Assembly (NCBI GenBank): GCA_045863195.1
Contig: BTUI01000007.1
Span: 62,001-126,000 of the forward strand
Origin: W-Chloroflexi-9 sp045863195
GTDB taxonomy: Bacteria > Chloroflexota > Dehalococcoidia > UBA2979
Length of the DNA stretch: 64,000 nucleotides
Direction of reading: 5' to 3'
Each line of letters opens with the position of its first letter. The first letter of the stretch is position 1. A program made the position numbers and the translations under genes. Below, piece by piece: positions 7,720-15,099 of the stretch. The notes under the pieces are model-generated. The model did not search any database and was not told the DNA's origin. It saw only the letters and a program-made list of their open reading frames with translations.

Positions 7720-8787
7720 CTACGCCGTGTGGTCCGCCGCGCTCGGCCGGAGCGACGCCCGGCGGCGCTGCACGTCCACCGCCGCCTTCACGGCCGCGGC
7801 CGCGAGGCGCGCCTCCGCGAAGGCGGAGGGGGTCCGGCCAAGCACCAGCGCGTCCGGGGGAGCATCGCCCCGCGCGCGGACCAGCGCCTGGATCTCCTGA
7901 ACCGCCGCCACCAGCCGCCGGCTCGCCTCCAGCCCCACGGGACGCGCCTGCCGGTTGTAGCGGTCGAGCGCCTCCACGGCTGAGACCGCCGGGCTCACCT
8001 CCCGGAGGATCTCGATGCCTTCCTCAGCAAGCCGCTCGTGGAACATCGTCAGGTCGCGCCGGTAGCGAAGCGTCCACGCCTCCGCCTCCCCCAGCGCCGC
8101 GTCGAAGTCGCGCGGCGCGAGGAAGAACCGCACGAGGTCCAGGCGTGGCCGCAGCACCTCGCGCGCCTCGACGAGCGAGCGGTGGGCGCCGGCATCCGGG
8201 GCGACCGCCGCGTCCAGGCAGCGCGTCACGATCTCGAGCGCACGACCGGCGCCGGCGTCACGCAGCCGCTCGGCCAGCACGTCGTGTGCGAAGGCGGCAG
8301 CGTCCGGCCAGTGGATCCGGAGGCGGCGGTCGAACCCGTCGCGCCCCTCCTCCGCAATGTCCCCGAGGAGCCCCGGGCGGTCGCGCAGGAACCCGACGAG
8401 CGATTCGCGGGAGTGTGGGCCGGCCTCGCAGGGTGGATGGGGCGGACACAGCGCCTGGAACCCGGCGGCGATGAACGCCTCCGGCGGATCGCCGGGCGTC
8501 CGGAAGTACGGGGAATGCGGCCAGGCATGGGCGACCGCGGACGAGACCGCTGCGGCATCCATGGAGGTGTCGGCGATGGCGACCCACGCCGGGAGATGGG
8601 CGGGAGGCGCCTCGCCCGGCCGCACGAGGAGCAGGCGGACATCTGCGAGGATGACGTCCGGAGGGGCGGTCAGCCCCTCGCGCCACTCGGCGGAGGCGTG
8701 GATCTCGGCGGCGTAGTACGTGCCGAAGGGGTCGCGGAAGTACGCGACCCGGGGCGAGGTCGGGGGCCAGGAGAGTACCGGGGGCAC
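7720..8787 (-). CDS. Unknown protein in operon with HDOD protein
   Basis: A 355-residue protein I do not recognise. The start is a GTG at 8787 with GGAG six bases upstream. The frame is open further 5' but there it runs antisense to nothing meaningful and overlaps the HDOD gene. The first 100 residues (VAYFRDPFGTYYAAEI, PDVILADVRLL, then LPAWVAIADTS) vaguely recall a degenerate receiver fold, but the phosphorylation Asp pattern is not convincing. The remaining two-thirds is Ala/Arg-rich and predicted helical (RDLTMFHERLAEEGIEILREV and similar). It lies 43 nt downstream of the HDOD gene on the same strand, so it is probably co-transcribed and functionally linked with it. No membrane segment or signal peptide is evident. 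Confidence 0.65.
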   Translation of the reverse strand: MPPVLSWPPTSPRVAYFRDPFGTYYAAEIHASAEWREGLTAPPDVILADVRLLLVRPGEAPPAHLPAWVAIADTSMDAAAVSSAVAHAWPHSPYFRTPGDPPEAFIAAGFQALCPPHPPCEAGPHSRESLVGFLRDRPGLLGDIAEEGRDGFDRRLRIHWPDAAAFAHDVLAERLRDAGAGRALEIVTRCLDAAVAPDAGAHRSLVEAREVLRPRLDLVRFFLAPRDFDAALGEAEAWTLRYRRDLTMFHERLAEEGIEILREVSPAVSAVEALDRYNRQARPVGLEASRRLVAAVQEIQALVRARGDAPPDALVLGRTPSAFAEARLAAAAVKAAVDVQRRRASLRPSAADHTA

Positions 8788-8830
8788 TCGCGCTCCGATC
8801 CGACCGGTCGATACCGGCGAAGCCCCTGCG

Positions 8831-9691
8831 TCAGGAGCCCGCCGTGTGGATGAACACCGCCGCCCGCTGCGACAGGCCGTCCAGCCCACCACCCTGCTCG
8901 AGCAGCAAGGCCAGGGGCGAGACGGTCCATTCAACAGCGGGGGCGGCGAGGGCGGGCTCTTCCAGGCCATCCGTCAGGCCGTGGGCATGTGCGAAGTCGC
9001 GCGCCCGGATCACCAGCCCGGCCAGGCTGTCGCGACTCTCCAGCGCGTCCAGCGGCTGCTGGTGGGTGGCGACGGCCTGCGCCAGGCTCGACGGAAAGTT
9101 CCAGCGCCGGGCCAGCGCGCCGCCGACCTCTGCGTCCGTGAAGCCGAGGAGGGCACGTTCCGCTTCCGGCAGCGTGATGCCCTCCTGCCGCGCCAGCACC
9201 ACGCAGCGGCGGAGGTCATCCGGCCGCGCCTGATCCAGCGCCAGCCGGCCCACGTTGTGGAGGACACCGGCCGTGAACGCCTCGTCGGCGTGGCAGCGGC
9301 CGCTCTTCGCCAGCGTCTCCGCGAGCAGCCCCACGGTCAGCGAGAAGCGCCAGAACGCATCGTGCTGGATGACGCGCCCTCGCGGCATCGTCTCAAGGAC
9401 GCACGCGGCGAGGGTCGCCGAGCGGATGGCGCGGAAGCCCAGCAGCACCACGGCGTCGCGCACGGTGCTGATCCGGCGCGGGAACCCGTAGTACGCGGAG
9501 TTCGCGAGGTGGAGGACGGTGGCCGTGAGTGCGGGGTCGGAGGAGATCGCCTGGGCCAGCTCATGGGCGGAAAAGTGCTCGCTCTCAACGATCGCGAGCA
9601 CCCGTGCGGCAACCGGCGGGAGTGGCCGTAGATCGGCGATCTCCCCGACCAGCACATCGAGCGGTGCGTCAATGACGCCTCGCTCCGACAT
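8831..9691 (-). CDS. HDOD-domain signalling protein
   Basis: HDOD proteins are catalytically inactive relatives of HD phosphohydrolases, found in regulatory and signal-transduction networks. This 286-residue version contains the domain from about residue 18 to 215: LPPVAARVLAIVESEHFSAHEL, then ISSDPALTATVLHLANSAYYG, with GVLHNVGRLAL replacing the catalytic HD pair by HN. The start is uncertain. ATG 9691 fits the domain but lacks a Shine-Dalgarno. A TTG at 9784 has AGGAG six bases upstream, but the intervening 31 codons have atypical low-GC third positions. It follows a mini-ORF encoding an exported peptide by only 14-100 nt and precedes the unknown gene at 8787, suggesting a three-gene operon. 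Confidence 0.8.
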   Translation of the reverse strand: MSERGVIDAPLDVLVGEIADLRPLPPVAARVLAIVESEHFSAHELAQAISSDPALTATVLHLANSAYYGFPRRISTVRDAVVLLGFRAIRSATLAACVLETMPRGRVIQHDAFWRFSLTVGLLAETLAKSGRCHADEAFTAGVLHNVGRLALDQARPDDLRRCVVLARQEGITLPEAERALLGFTDAEVGGALARRWNFPSSLAQAVATHQQPLDALESRDSLAGLVIRARDFAHAHGLTDGLEEPALAAPAVEWTVSPLALLLEQGGGLDGLSQRAAVFIHTAGS

Positions 9692-9798
9692 GGGAGGAAA
9701 TGACCAGGAAGCCGTACGGGAGGGGTCCGACGGCTCCCCGGTCGAACACGATCGACGTAAGGCGACGTCGAATCGTTGCTGCAAGTGAGGCTCCTGGG

Positions 9799-9900
9799 CT
9801 ACCAGGGGAAGATGACTTCAGCGAGGGCCGACGTGCCGGTCGCGATGAACGCGGCGGCGACGAAGGCGGAGGCGACGGTGGTGGTGATGAAGCGGCGCAT
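9799..9900 (-). CDS. 33-residue exported mini-protein; candidate peptide signal precursor
   Basis: The ORF runs from ATG 9900 to TAG 9799 and is preceded by GGGAG seven bases upstream, an excellent ribosome-binding site. It reads MRRFITTT, a hydrophobic core VASAFVAAAFIA, then TGTSALA followed by EVIFPW and stop. This is a textbook Sec signal peptide (basic n-region, about 12-residue h-region, A-L-A cleavage site). Cleavage would release only the hexapeptide EVIFPW. It lies 60-70 nt downstream of a promoter with SARP-type direct repeats, and its stop is close to the HDOD gene. It may be a signal-peptide-derived pheromone, a leader peptide controlling the HDOD gene, or a decayed exported protein. 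It has not been recognised as any known family. Confidence 0.5.
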   Translation of the reverse strand: MRRFITTTVASAFVAAAFIATGTSALAEVIFPW

Positions 9901-9963
9901 GGCGTACTCCCGAGATCGTGTGCCGCGATGGGAATCGGCGGCCGGTCTGCACTTGACATGCGG

Positions 9964-9997
9964 ACAGTACGGAGCAGCCTCTGACCAACCTCTGACC
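9964..9997 (-). promoter_or_regulatory. Promoter with SARP-type direct repeats
   Basis: On the minus strand GGTCAGAGG occurs twice (9997-9989 and 9986-9978), an 11-bp period. After exactly 8 nt comes TACTGT (9969-9964), a good -10 hexamer. SARP regulators bind direct repeats of 11-bp period whose last copy lies 8 bp from the -10, so the geometry matches. The SARP-like gene ends only 92 bp away. The promoter faces the mini-ORF at 9900. Confidence 0.6.
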
Positions 9998-10003
9998 ACG
10001 GGC

Positions 10004-10039
10004 TAAAGAAAGCCGTCAGAAGCCCGACTTTTCTGACGG
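10004..10039 (-). terminator. Rho-independent terminator of the SARP-like regulator gene
   Basis: CCGTCAGAA and TTCTGACGG (10039-10031 and 10021-10013, minus-strand reading) form a perfect 9-bp stem with a 9-nt loop. It is followed by CTTTCTTT. It lies 50 nt after the regulator stop codon and is one of the few U-tracted terminators in the window. Confidence 0.8.
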
Positions 10040-10088
10040 TTCTGTAGATTTAGCAAGATTTCGAGGGCGAGGGCCCGCAGGCGCGGGG

Positions 10089-13000
10089 TCAGTCGACCGG
10101 ATCGTCCAGCGCTTCACCGGACAGCACCCGGTTGTAGAGCGACCGGACGCGCGCCGAGGGCGTCCCGCCCACCTCGTCCCGCATGGCGTCGTGGAGACGC
10201 CGGTACGCCCGCGCGGCCAGGTCCAGGTTGCCCCGGTGGACGTGCCCCTGCATCACCCGGATGGCGGCGTCCTCGTTCAGGGGGTCCACGGCCAGGACGG
10301 ACTCCGCCATCCGGATCGCCTCCGCCGCGTCGCCCCGCCGGAGGGCGGCGGAGGCGAGGGCCACCGTGTTGGAGAGGTACATGTCCTCGTATCTCTGACG
10401 GGCGGCCTCCACCCAGTCAGACTCGAACCCGGAGGCGAACGACCCCGCGTACAGCTGGATGACCTTCGACACGCCGGAGGCCCACTCCTCGCTCCCGCGT
10501 GGGGCCGCCTCTGCCTGCTGCAGCCCCTTCTCGAACTCGGCGGCGTCGTACCAGATGTCGAAGTCCGGGTTCACCTGGTAGCCACCGCCCGACTGCACCA
10601 CCACCTGCGGGTGGATCGCCTTTCGCAGCCGGTACAGCGTGGTGTGGAACTGGCTGTTCAGTTGCTTGGGGCTGACGTCCGGCCAGAGCTCGACGGCGAT
10701 CTCCTCCTTGCGCAGCGGCCGTCCGCGGTGCAGGAGGTAGAAGAACAGTTCCTTGCTCCGCTCCGACCGCCACTCCATGTCCGCGATCAGCCGCCCGTCC
10801 ACGCTCACCCGAGGCGCACCGAACGCCTCCGCCCGGATCCGGAATGCCGCCGGCAGTTCCGCATCGTGCTCGCCGGCCTCGGACGGGCGGACGCGGCTCG
10901 CCAGCGTGCGGAAATAGTCGCCGCCCACGCGGCGCGCCGCGGCGTACTCGACGACTTCCAGGTTCTGGCGCGCCTCCGCGAGCAGGAACTGGTCGTAGCC
11001 CAGCGCCTCCGTCAGCGCGTACACGCGCTCTAGATGCTCCATCGCCGGCTGCCGGTGACGGGTGTGGAACAGCGACGAGCCGAGGAGGAGCAGGGCGAGC
11101 GCCTGTTCCCGACGCGCGCCGCCGTCCTCCGCCGCGGCCGCGGCCGCCTCCAGCACCGGGATGGCGTCCTGGTGGGCCTGCTCCGAGCACATCGTCGCGG
11201 CCGCGCCGATCCGGAAGCGCGTCTGCATCAGCATCGCGCCGGTCTGCTCCGCAGACCGGAGGCCGTGGTCGAGCAGCGCCCGGGCGCGCGAGAACTCGCC
11301 GCGCTCCCGGTAGCACATCGCCAGTCCGTAGGTCGCCGCGAGGATGAGCGCGGGGTCGTCGATCTCCTGCGCCTCGTGGATCGCCACGGTGTAGAGGGTG
11401 ATCGCGTTGTCGAGCCGCCCGAGGTCGCGCTCGACGTTGGCGAGGCCCTCCTTGCCGTACGCCTCGTACCGGTGGTGGCCGATGCGGCTGGCGCGCTCCA
11501 CGACGCCCTCGAACGTGTCGCGGGCGGTCTCCAGTTCGCCCAGCATGTGCTGGACGTTGCCCATGTTGTTCATGGTGGCGATCTGCGCCTGCGGCTCCGC
11601 GAGCATGCGCCAGCGGCGCTGCGCGGAGGTGTACTCCGCCATTGCCACGGCCAGGTCCCCGGCCAGGTACAGGACGTTGCCCAGCATGTCCCGCGCCTCC
11701 GCGGTGCTGTGCTGGTTGCGCTGCTCCTCGAACCGGAGCGCCGCCTGCTCGATGCGCTCTCGCGCGGCCGGCAACTGCCCGTACCGGGCGAGGGCGACCC
11801 CCTCCTCGAAGTCGATCTCCGCGTAGACGGGGTGGTCGTCGTCCAGGTGCTCCAGCGCCGCCTGGCGGGCGCGGCGGCAGCCCTCGACGGCCTCGGGGAT
11901 GCGCCCCATCTCGCGGAACGCGACGCCGCGATACAGCAGCGTCCGGACGCGCTGCTCCGGCTCCAGCGGGTGCGTCTCGATCCGGTCCAGGCGCGTCAGA
12001 CACTCCTGCCGGTGGCCGAACTTCGCCGCGAGGCGTGCGCGCACCAGTCCGAGGTCGATCTCCTGGTCGATGACCTCCTCCGGCAGCCGGTCGATCCACC
12101 CAGCCAGCGTGCGCCATTCGCCGCGCTGGTACAGGGTGTCGCGCGTGTCGTACAGCTCGCGCACGACCTCCGACCAGTCGCCGGCCTCGATCGACAGGTT
12201 CACCGCCTCCACCAGCATCCCGCGGCGGCTGCAGATCGCCGCCGCCTGACGCCGGAGGTCGGTCGCCCGCTGCCGCTGCTCCCGCTCCAGCCGGGCAAGG
12301 AGGTGCTCCCGGATCAGCGCGTGCATCCGGTACCACTCGCCGTCACCGGCGTCGTCGCCGAGGCGCGTGAGGAAGCGGTTCGTCTGCGCCAGTTCGTGGA
12401 GCGCGGGCCCCGCCTGCTCGTTCCGCGTCAGCGACTGCGCGAACTCCAGGTCGAACGTGGGCAGGACGGAGCAGGCGGTCAGCACCTCCATCTGAAGCGG
12501 CGTCAGCCGTTCCAGCACCTCCTGGTCAATGAACTGGCCGAGGATGAACTCGAACTCGCCGTGCATCCCTCGGTCGGGGTCGTAATGGTCGACCATCACG
12601 GCCAGCGCCGCGGCCCAGCCGTCCGCCCGGCGGATCAACTCGGCCCGGTGGTCGGGCCCCACCTTCGACTGGTCGAGGAACCGCGCCGCCTCCTCCGCCG
12701 TGAAGATGAGGTCGCGCGCCCCCAGCGAGTAGGCGCGCCGCTGCGCCGTGAGCCGCGCGAGCGACCCGAGCGATGGCCACGTCCGCGACAGGATCATCAG
12801 CCGCATGTTCATCGGCACCGAGCGCACGAGCGTGTCGACGACGGCGAGCGCCTCCGGCGAGTCGTCCAGGAAGTGCAGGTCGTCCAGGACAAGGACGAAG
12901 AGGTCGTCCACTTCCTGCTGGATGGCGGCCGACAGTTCGGAGACCAGTGCCCCGGCGCCAGCCGGCACGCCGCCGGCCTCCAACCGCTCCATGAATTCGG

Positions 13001-13328
13001 CAAGCGCCTCCGGGAACGCCTGCCGCACGGCACCGGCCAGGTCCGCCACCAGCGCGAGCGGGTCCGCGTCCTGCGCATCGAGGGAAAGCCACGCCACCTT
13101 CAGCGCGGCGGCACTGGCCCAGTCCACGGCCAGCGTGGACTTGCCGTAGCCAGCGGGCGCCGTCAGGAGCGTGACGTCGTACTCGAGCGCCTCATCGAGG
13201 AGCGCGTGGAGGCGGTCGCGTCGGACGGTGTCCGCGCGGCGGCGCGGCGGCACCAGTTTGGGCAGGAACTGCCGTCGTGGTCGCCGCGGTGGGGGCAGGT
13301 CAGGGCGGCTGACCGCAGGCCACGTCAC
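10089..13328 (-). CDS. Large MalT/SARP-type transcriptional regulator (AAA ATPase, TPR, wHTH, BTAD)
   Basis: A 1079-residue signal-transduction ATPase and transcription factor. Near residue 58 it has a Walker A (APAGYGKST) and near 146 a Walker B (VLDDLHFLDD), as in MalT/STAND regulators. A long helical repeat region of TPR type follows (about 400-780). Around residue 833 starts an OmpR-like winged helix (EAFGAPRVSVDGR, then SKELFFYLLHRGRPLRKEEI and LWPDVS), followed by a bacterial transcriptional activation domain (BTAD) to the end. TPR regions in such regulators bind inducers or partner proteins. The frame is open further upstream but would collide with the divergent gene at 13423. I chose GTG 13328, six bases after TATCAT, suggesting a leaderless mRNA. 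It is followed by a terminator and then a promoter with SARP-like repeats, its most likely target. Confidence 0.88.
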   Translation of the reverse strand: MTWPAVSRPDLPPPRRPRRQFLPKLVPPRRRADTVRRDRLHALLDEALEYDVTLLTAPAGYGKSTLAVDWASAAALKVAWLSLDAQDADPLALVADLAGAVRQAFPEALAEFMERLEAGGVPAGAGALVSELSAAIQQEVDDLFVLVLDDLHFLDDSPEALAVVDTLVRSVPMNMRLMILSRTWPSLGSLARLTAQRRAYSLGARDLIFTAEEAARFLDQSKVGPDHRAELIRRADGWAAALAVMVDHYDPDRGMHGEFEFILGQFIDQEVLERLTPLQMEVLTACSVLPTFDLEFAQSLTRNEQAGPALHELAQTNRFLTRLGDDAGDGEWYRMHALIREHLLARLEREQRQRATDLRRQAAAICSRRGMLVEAVNLSIEAGDWSEVVRELYDTRDTLYQRGEWRTLAGWIDRLPEEVIDQEIDLGLVRARLAAKFGHRQECLTRLDRIETHPLEPEQRVRTLLYRGVAFREMGRIPEAVEGCRRARQAALEHLDDDHPVYAEIDFEEGVALARYGQLPAARERIEQAALRFEEQRNQHSTAEARDMLGNVLYLAGDLAVAMAEYTSAQRRWRMLAEPQAQIATMNNMGNVQHMLGELETARDTFEGVVERASRIGHHRYEAYGKEGLANVERDLGRLDNAITLYTVAIHEAQEIDDPALILAATYGLAMCYRERGEFSRARALLDHGLRSAEQTGAMLMQTRFRIGAAATMCSEQAHQDAIPVLEAAAAAAEDGGARREQALALLLLGSSLFHTRHRQPAMEHLERVYALTEALGYDQFLLAEARQNLEVVEYAAARRVGGDYFRTLASRVRPSEAGEHDAELPAAFRIRAEAFGAPRVSVDGRLIADMEWRSERSKELFFYLLHRGRPLRKEEIAVELWPDVSPKQLNSQFHTTLYRLRKAIHPQVVVQSGGGYQVNPDFDIWYDAAEFEKGLQQAEAAPRGSEEWASGVSKVIQLYAGSFASGFESDWVEAARQRYEDMYLSNTVALASAALRRGDAAEAIRMAESVLAVDPLNEDAAIRVMQGHVHRGNLDLAARAYRRLHDAMRDEVGGTPSARVRSLYNRVLSGEALDDPVD

Positions 13329-13334
13329 CCGGTG

Positions 13335-13340
13335 ATGATA
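13335..13340 (-). promoter_or_regulatory. Candidate -10 hexamer of the regulator gene
   Basis: TATCAT on the minus strand ends 6 nt before the GTG at 13328, with no Shine-Dalgarno between. This supports the chosen start and a leaderless transcript. Confidence 0.45.
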
Positions 13341-13422
13341 GACCTGCGCGAGGCGGCTGCGGTGGCACGCTCCCCTCGATACGCTGGAAGTCAGACTCCC
13401 GCCGAACCAGAAGGACGCACGC

Positions 13423-14061
13423 ATGGCCTTCGCCGTGGACGACGAACTCGCCTTTCTCCGCACGTACGAGTCGACCACGCTCACCAAGCCACAGGTCGTC
13501 GCGGACAACGTCCTCACCGGCATCTTCCTCGCGGACTCCCGGCACCGGGCAGCCCTCGCCGCGCTGCTCCTGCAGGAGGCGGTCGAGGCGGCGCGACGGC
13601 TGGCGGCGGTGTGGGACGCACTGGCGCACCGGTCGCGCTCGGTCGCGGAGGCGCTGGCCGGGCCGCTCCCCAACGCCACGGTGTGGGAGGCGCTCGCCGG
13701 CGCCGTCACCGGCCTCGAGGACCCGCGCGAGGTGCTGCGCCTGATCCAGGTGGACGAGAGCGCGCTGGAGAGCGCGGAGGAGATGCTGGAGTTCGCCGGG
13801 CTGGACTGGTTCAGCGCCGCGATCCGCACGTTCGAGGCGGGCCCGCCGGCCCTCACGCTGGAGCCGGGCGAGCCCGGAAGCCCCGGCGTGGTCGCGTTGC
13901 GGGGGGTGGGCACGGATGGCTCGCCGCGCGAGACGCGGGTGCGGCTGGAGGACGACCGCATCATCGCCCTGGGCGACGCGACCGGTGACTTCGTGACGTG
14001 GTCGCGGGACTTCCTCGGCGCCTACATGGACGCTCGCGAGGCGGCGGCGCAGAGGCGATAG
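13423..14061 (+). CDS. Hypothetical protein, mostly helical
   Basis: A 212-residue soluble protein without a recognised family. ATG 13423 follows AAGGA about eight bases upstream, and TACGCT at about 13380 may be the -10. The first two-thirds is Ala/Leu-rich helix (LLLQEAVEAARRLAAVWDAL, EEMLEFAGLDWF). The last third has short strands (VALRGVGTDGSPRETRVRLEDDRIIALG), suggesting a small beta domain at the C-terminus. No signal peptide, membrane segment or metal motif is seen. It is divergent from the large SARP-like regulator with a 94-bp shared upstream region, so it may be a further regulatory target. Its stop codon lies inside the first copy of a 29-bp tandem repeat. Confidence 0.65.
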   Translation: MAFAVDDELAFLRTYESTTLTKPQVVADNVLTGIFLADSRHRAALAALLLQEAVEAARRLAAVWDALAHRSRSVAEALAGPLPNATVWEALAGAVTGLEDPREVLRLIQVDESALESAEEMLEFAGLDWFSAAIRTFEAGPPALTLEPGEPGSPGVVALRGVGTDGSPRETRVRLEDDRIIALGDATGDFVTWSRDFLGAYMDAREAAAQRR

Positions 14062-14145
14062 GCAGGCGCCTACCGGCGCAGAGGCGATAGGCAGGCGCCT
14101 ACCGGCGCAGGGGCGATAGGCAGGCGCCTACCAGCGCAGGGCCGC
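14051..14145. repeat. 29-bp tandem repeat, three copies plus a partial fourth
   Basis: Copies start at 14051, 14080 and 14109, with a truncated start at 14138. The first two are identical; the third differs at two positions. Each contains the near-palindrome GGCAGGCGCCTACC. The array fills the gap between two convergent genes, and the first copy supplies the upstream gene's stop codon. There are no spacers, so it is not a CRISPR array. It could act as a bidirectional terminator. Confidence 0.85.
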
Positions 14146-14154
14146 TGTCGGCGC

Positions 14155-14865
14155 CTAGCGGCTGAGGGCCGCCATCAGGATGCCGGCCGCCACGCCGACG
14201 TTCAGCGAGGTCACGGCCGAGCCGCGCGGGGTGATGCGGCAGACCTCGTCGCAGGTCTCCAGCGTCAGGCGTCGCAGGCCGGACTCCTCGTTCCCCAGCA
14301 CCAGTAGCCACGGCCGGTCGGTCTGGACGGCGGTGACGTCTTTCTTCGCGTGCTCGGACGAGCCGATCACCCAGATGCCGGCATCCTTCGCCGCCTGCAG
14401 CGCGCGACGCAGGTTCGTCTCCACCGCGAACGGCACCGCCTCCATGCCCCCGCTCGCCACGTCGTACACGACGGCGGTGAGGCCGACCGAGCGGTCCGCC
14501 GTCAGTACCACGCCGCGCACGCCGAAGAACGCCGCGGCTCGGAAGATCGCGCCGGCGTTGTGCGGGTCCTGCACGCCGTCCAGCGCCAGCCAGAGCCCCC
14601 GGTCATGATCGCCGGCGAACAGCCGGTCGAGGGGCACCGGCTCGCGCTCTCGGACGATCGCCTCTGCGCCACTCCGCCCGCCCTCGCGCCCCGACCGCTG
14701 GTCGCGTTCCACCGGCACCACGGGCCGGTCGTGCCGGTTCGCCTCCGCCACCACGCGGTCCCACGCGCCCTGCGCACGGCCACCCGGCAGCCGCACCTCC
14801 GCGACGTCGCGAGGACGGGCGTCGAGGACGGCGAGGACGGCGTGCGGGTTGCGGAGCGCGAGCAT
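14155..14865 (-). CDS. TrmH/RlmB-family RNA 2'-O-ribose methyltransferase (SPOUT)
   Basis: SPOUT-class methyltransferase that methylates ribose 2'-OH in rRNA or tRNA using S-adenosylmethionine. It has 236 residues from ATG 14865. The N-terminal RNA-binding domain starts ALRNPHAVLAVLDARPRDV. The catalytic domain shows the three SpoU motifs: LALDGVQDPHNAGAIFRAA (motif 1), LVLGNEESGLRRLTLETCDE (motif 2) and SLNVGVAAGILM (motif 3). The start is chosen because TACCGT lies seven bases upstream of ATG 14865 and the conserved sequence begins there. An upstream GTG at 14919 would add 18 unconserved residues. RlmB (23S G2251) is the closest described role, but the target nucleotide is not provable from sequence. 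It converges on the 29-bp repeat array. Confidence 0.9.
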   Translation of the reverse strand: MLALRNPHAVLAVLDARPRDVAEVRLPGGRAQGAWDRVVAEANRHDRPVVPVERDQRSGREGGRSGAEAIVREREPVPLDRLFAGDHDRGLWLALDGVQDPHNAGAIFRAAAFFGVRGVVLTADRSVGLTAVVYDVASGGMEAVPFAVETNLRRALQAAKDAGIWVIGSSEHAKKDVTAVQTDRPWLLVLGNEESGLRRLTLETCDEVCRITPRGSAVTSLNVGVAAGILMAALSR

Positions 14866-14934
14866 GAGGTGAACGGTAGCGCGCGCGTGTCGTACGATGT
14901 GCGGCGCACCATCGCTCACCCCTCGGAGGGGCCC

Positions 14935-15032
14935 CTTGCGTCAGTAGTCCGGGCCACGTGCGTGTCACGCCTGCACCCTGCGGTGCGGGCCCGCCCGGTG
15001 CGGCACCTCTGCCGCCTCTGACCTGACGCAAG
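14935..15032. other. Long-range inverted repeat in the gap before the ABC-F gene
   Basis: CTTGCGTCAG (14935-14944) and CTGACGCAAG (15023-15032) are perfect 10-bp complements separated by 78 nt. The enclosed DNA has smaller stems (CACC-ctgc-GGTG and GGTGC-g-GCACC). It could be a structured leader of the ABC-F gene at 15100, a class often controlled by attenuation, or an operator pair. No anti-terminator or leader peptide could be confirmed. Confidence 0.3.
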
Positions 15033-15099
15033 CAGCACCACGCGCTGGCCACTCGGACTGCCCGACCCGGGCTGCTGCCTGCGTCCGATGGGTTCCCGG

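Noticed and set aside
9669..9959. 96-codon Ser/Pro-rich minus-strand frame overlapping the mini-ORF and the HDOD gene start
   Set aside because: Repetitive, lacks a ribosome-binding site, and is out of frame with both the signal-peptide ORF and the HDOD gene.
11034..13988. Open frame of 984 codons on the plus strand antisense to the SARP-like regulator
   Set aside because: It is Arg/His/Pro-rich low-complexity sequence, lacks domains, and mirrors the GC-biased third positions of the real minus-strand gene.
14051..14145. CRISPR array
   Set aside because: The repeats are contiguous with no spacers and no cas gene is nearby.
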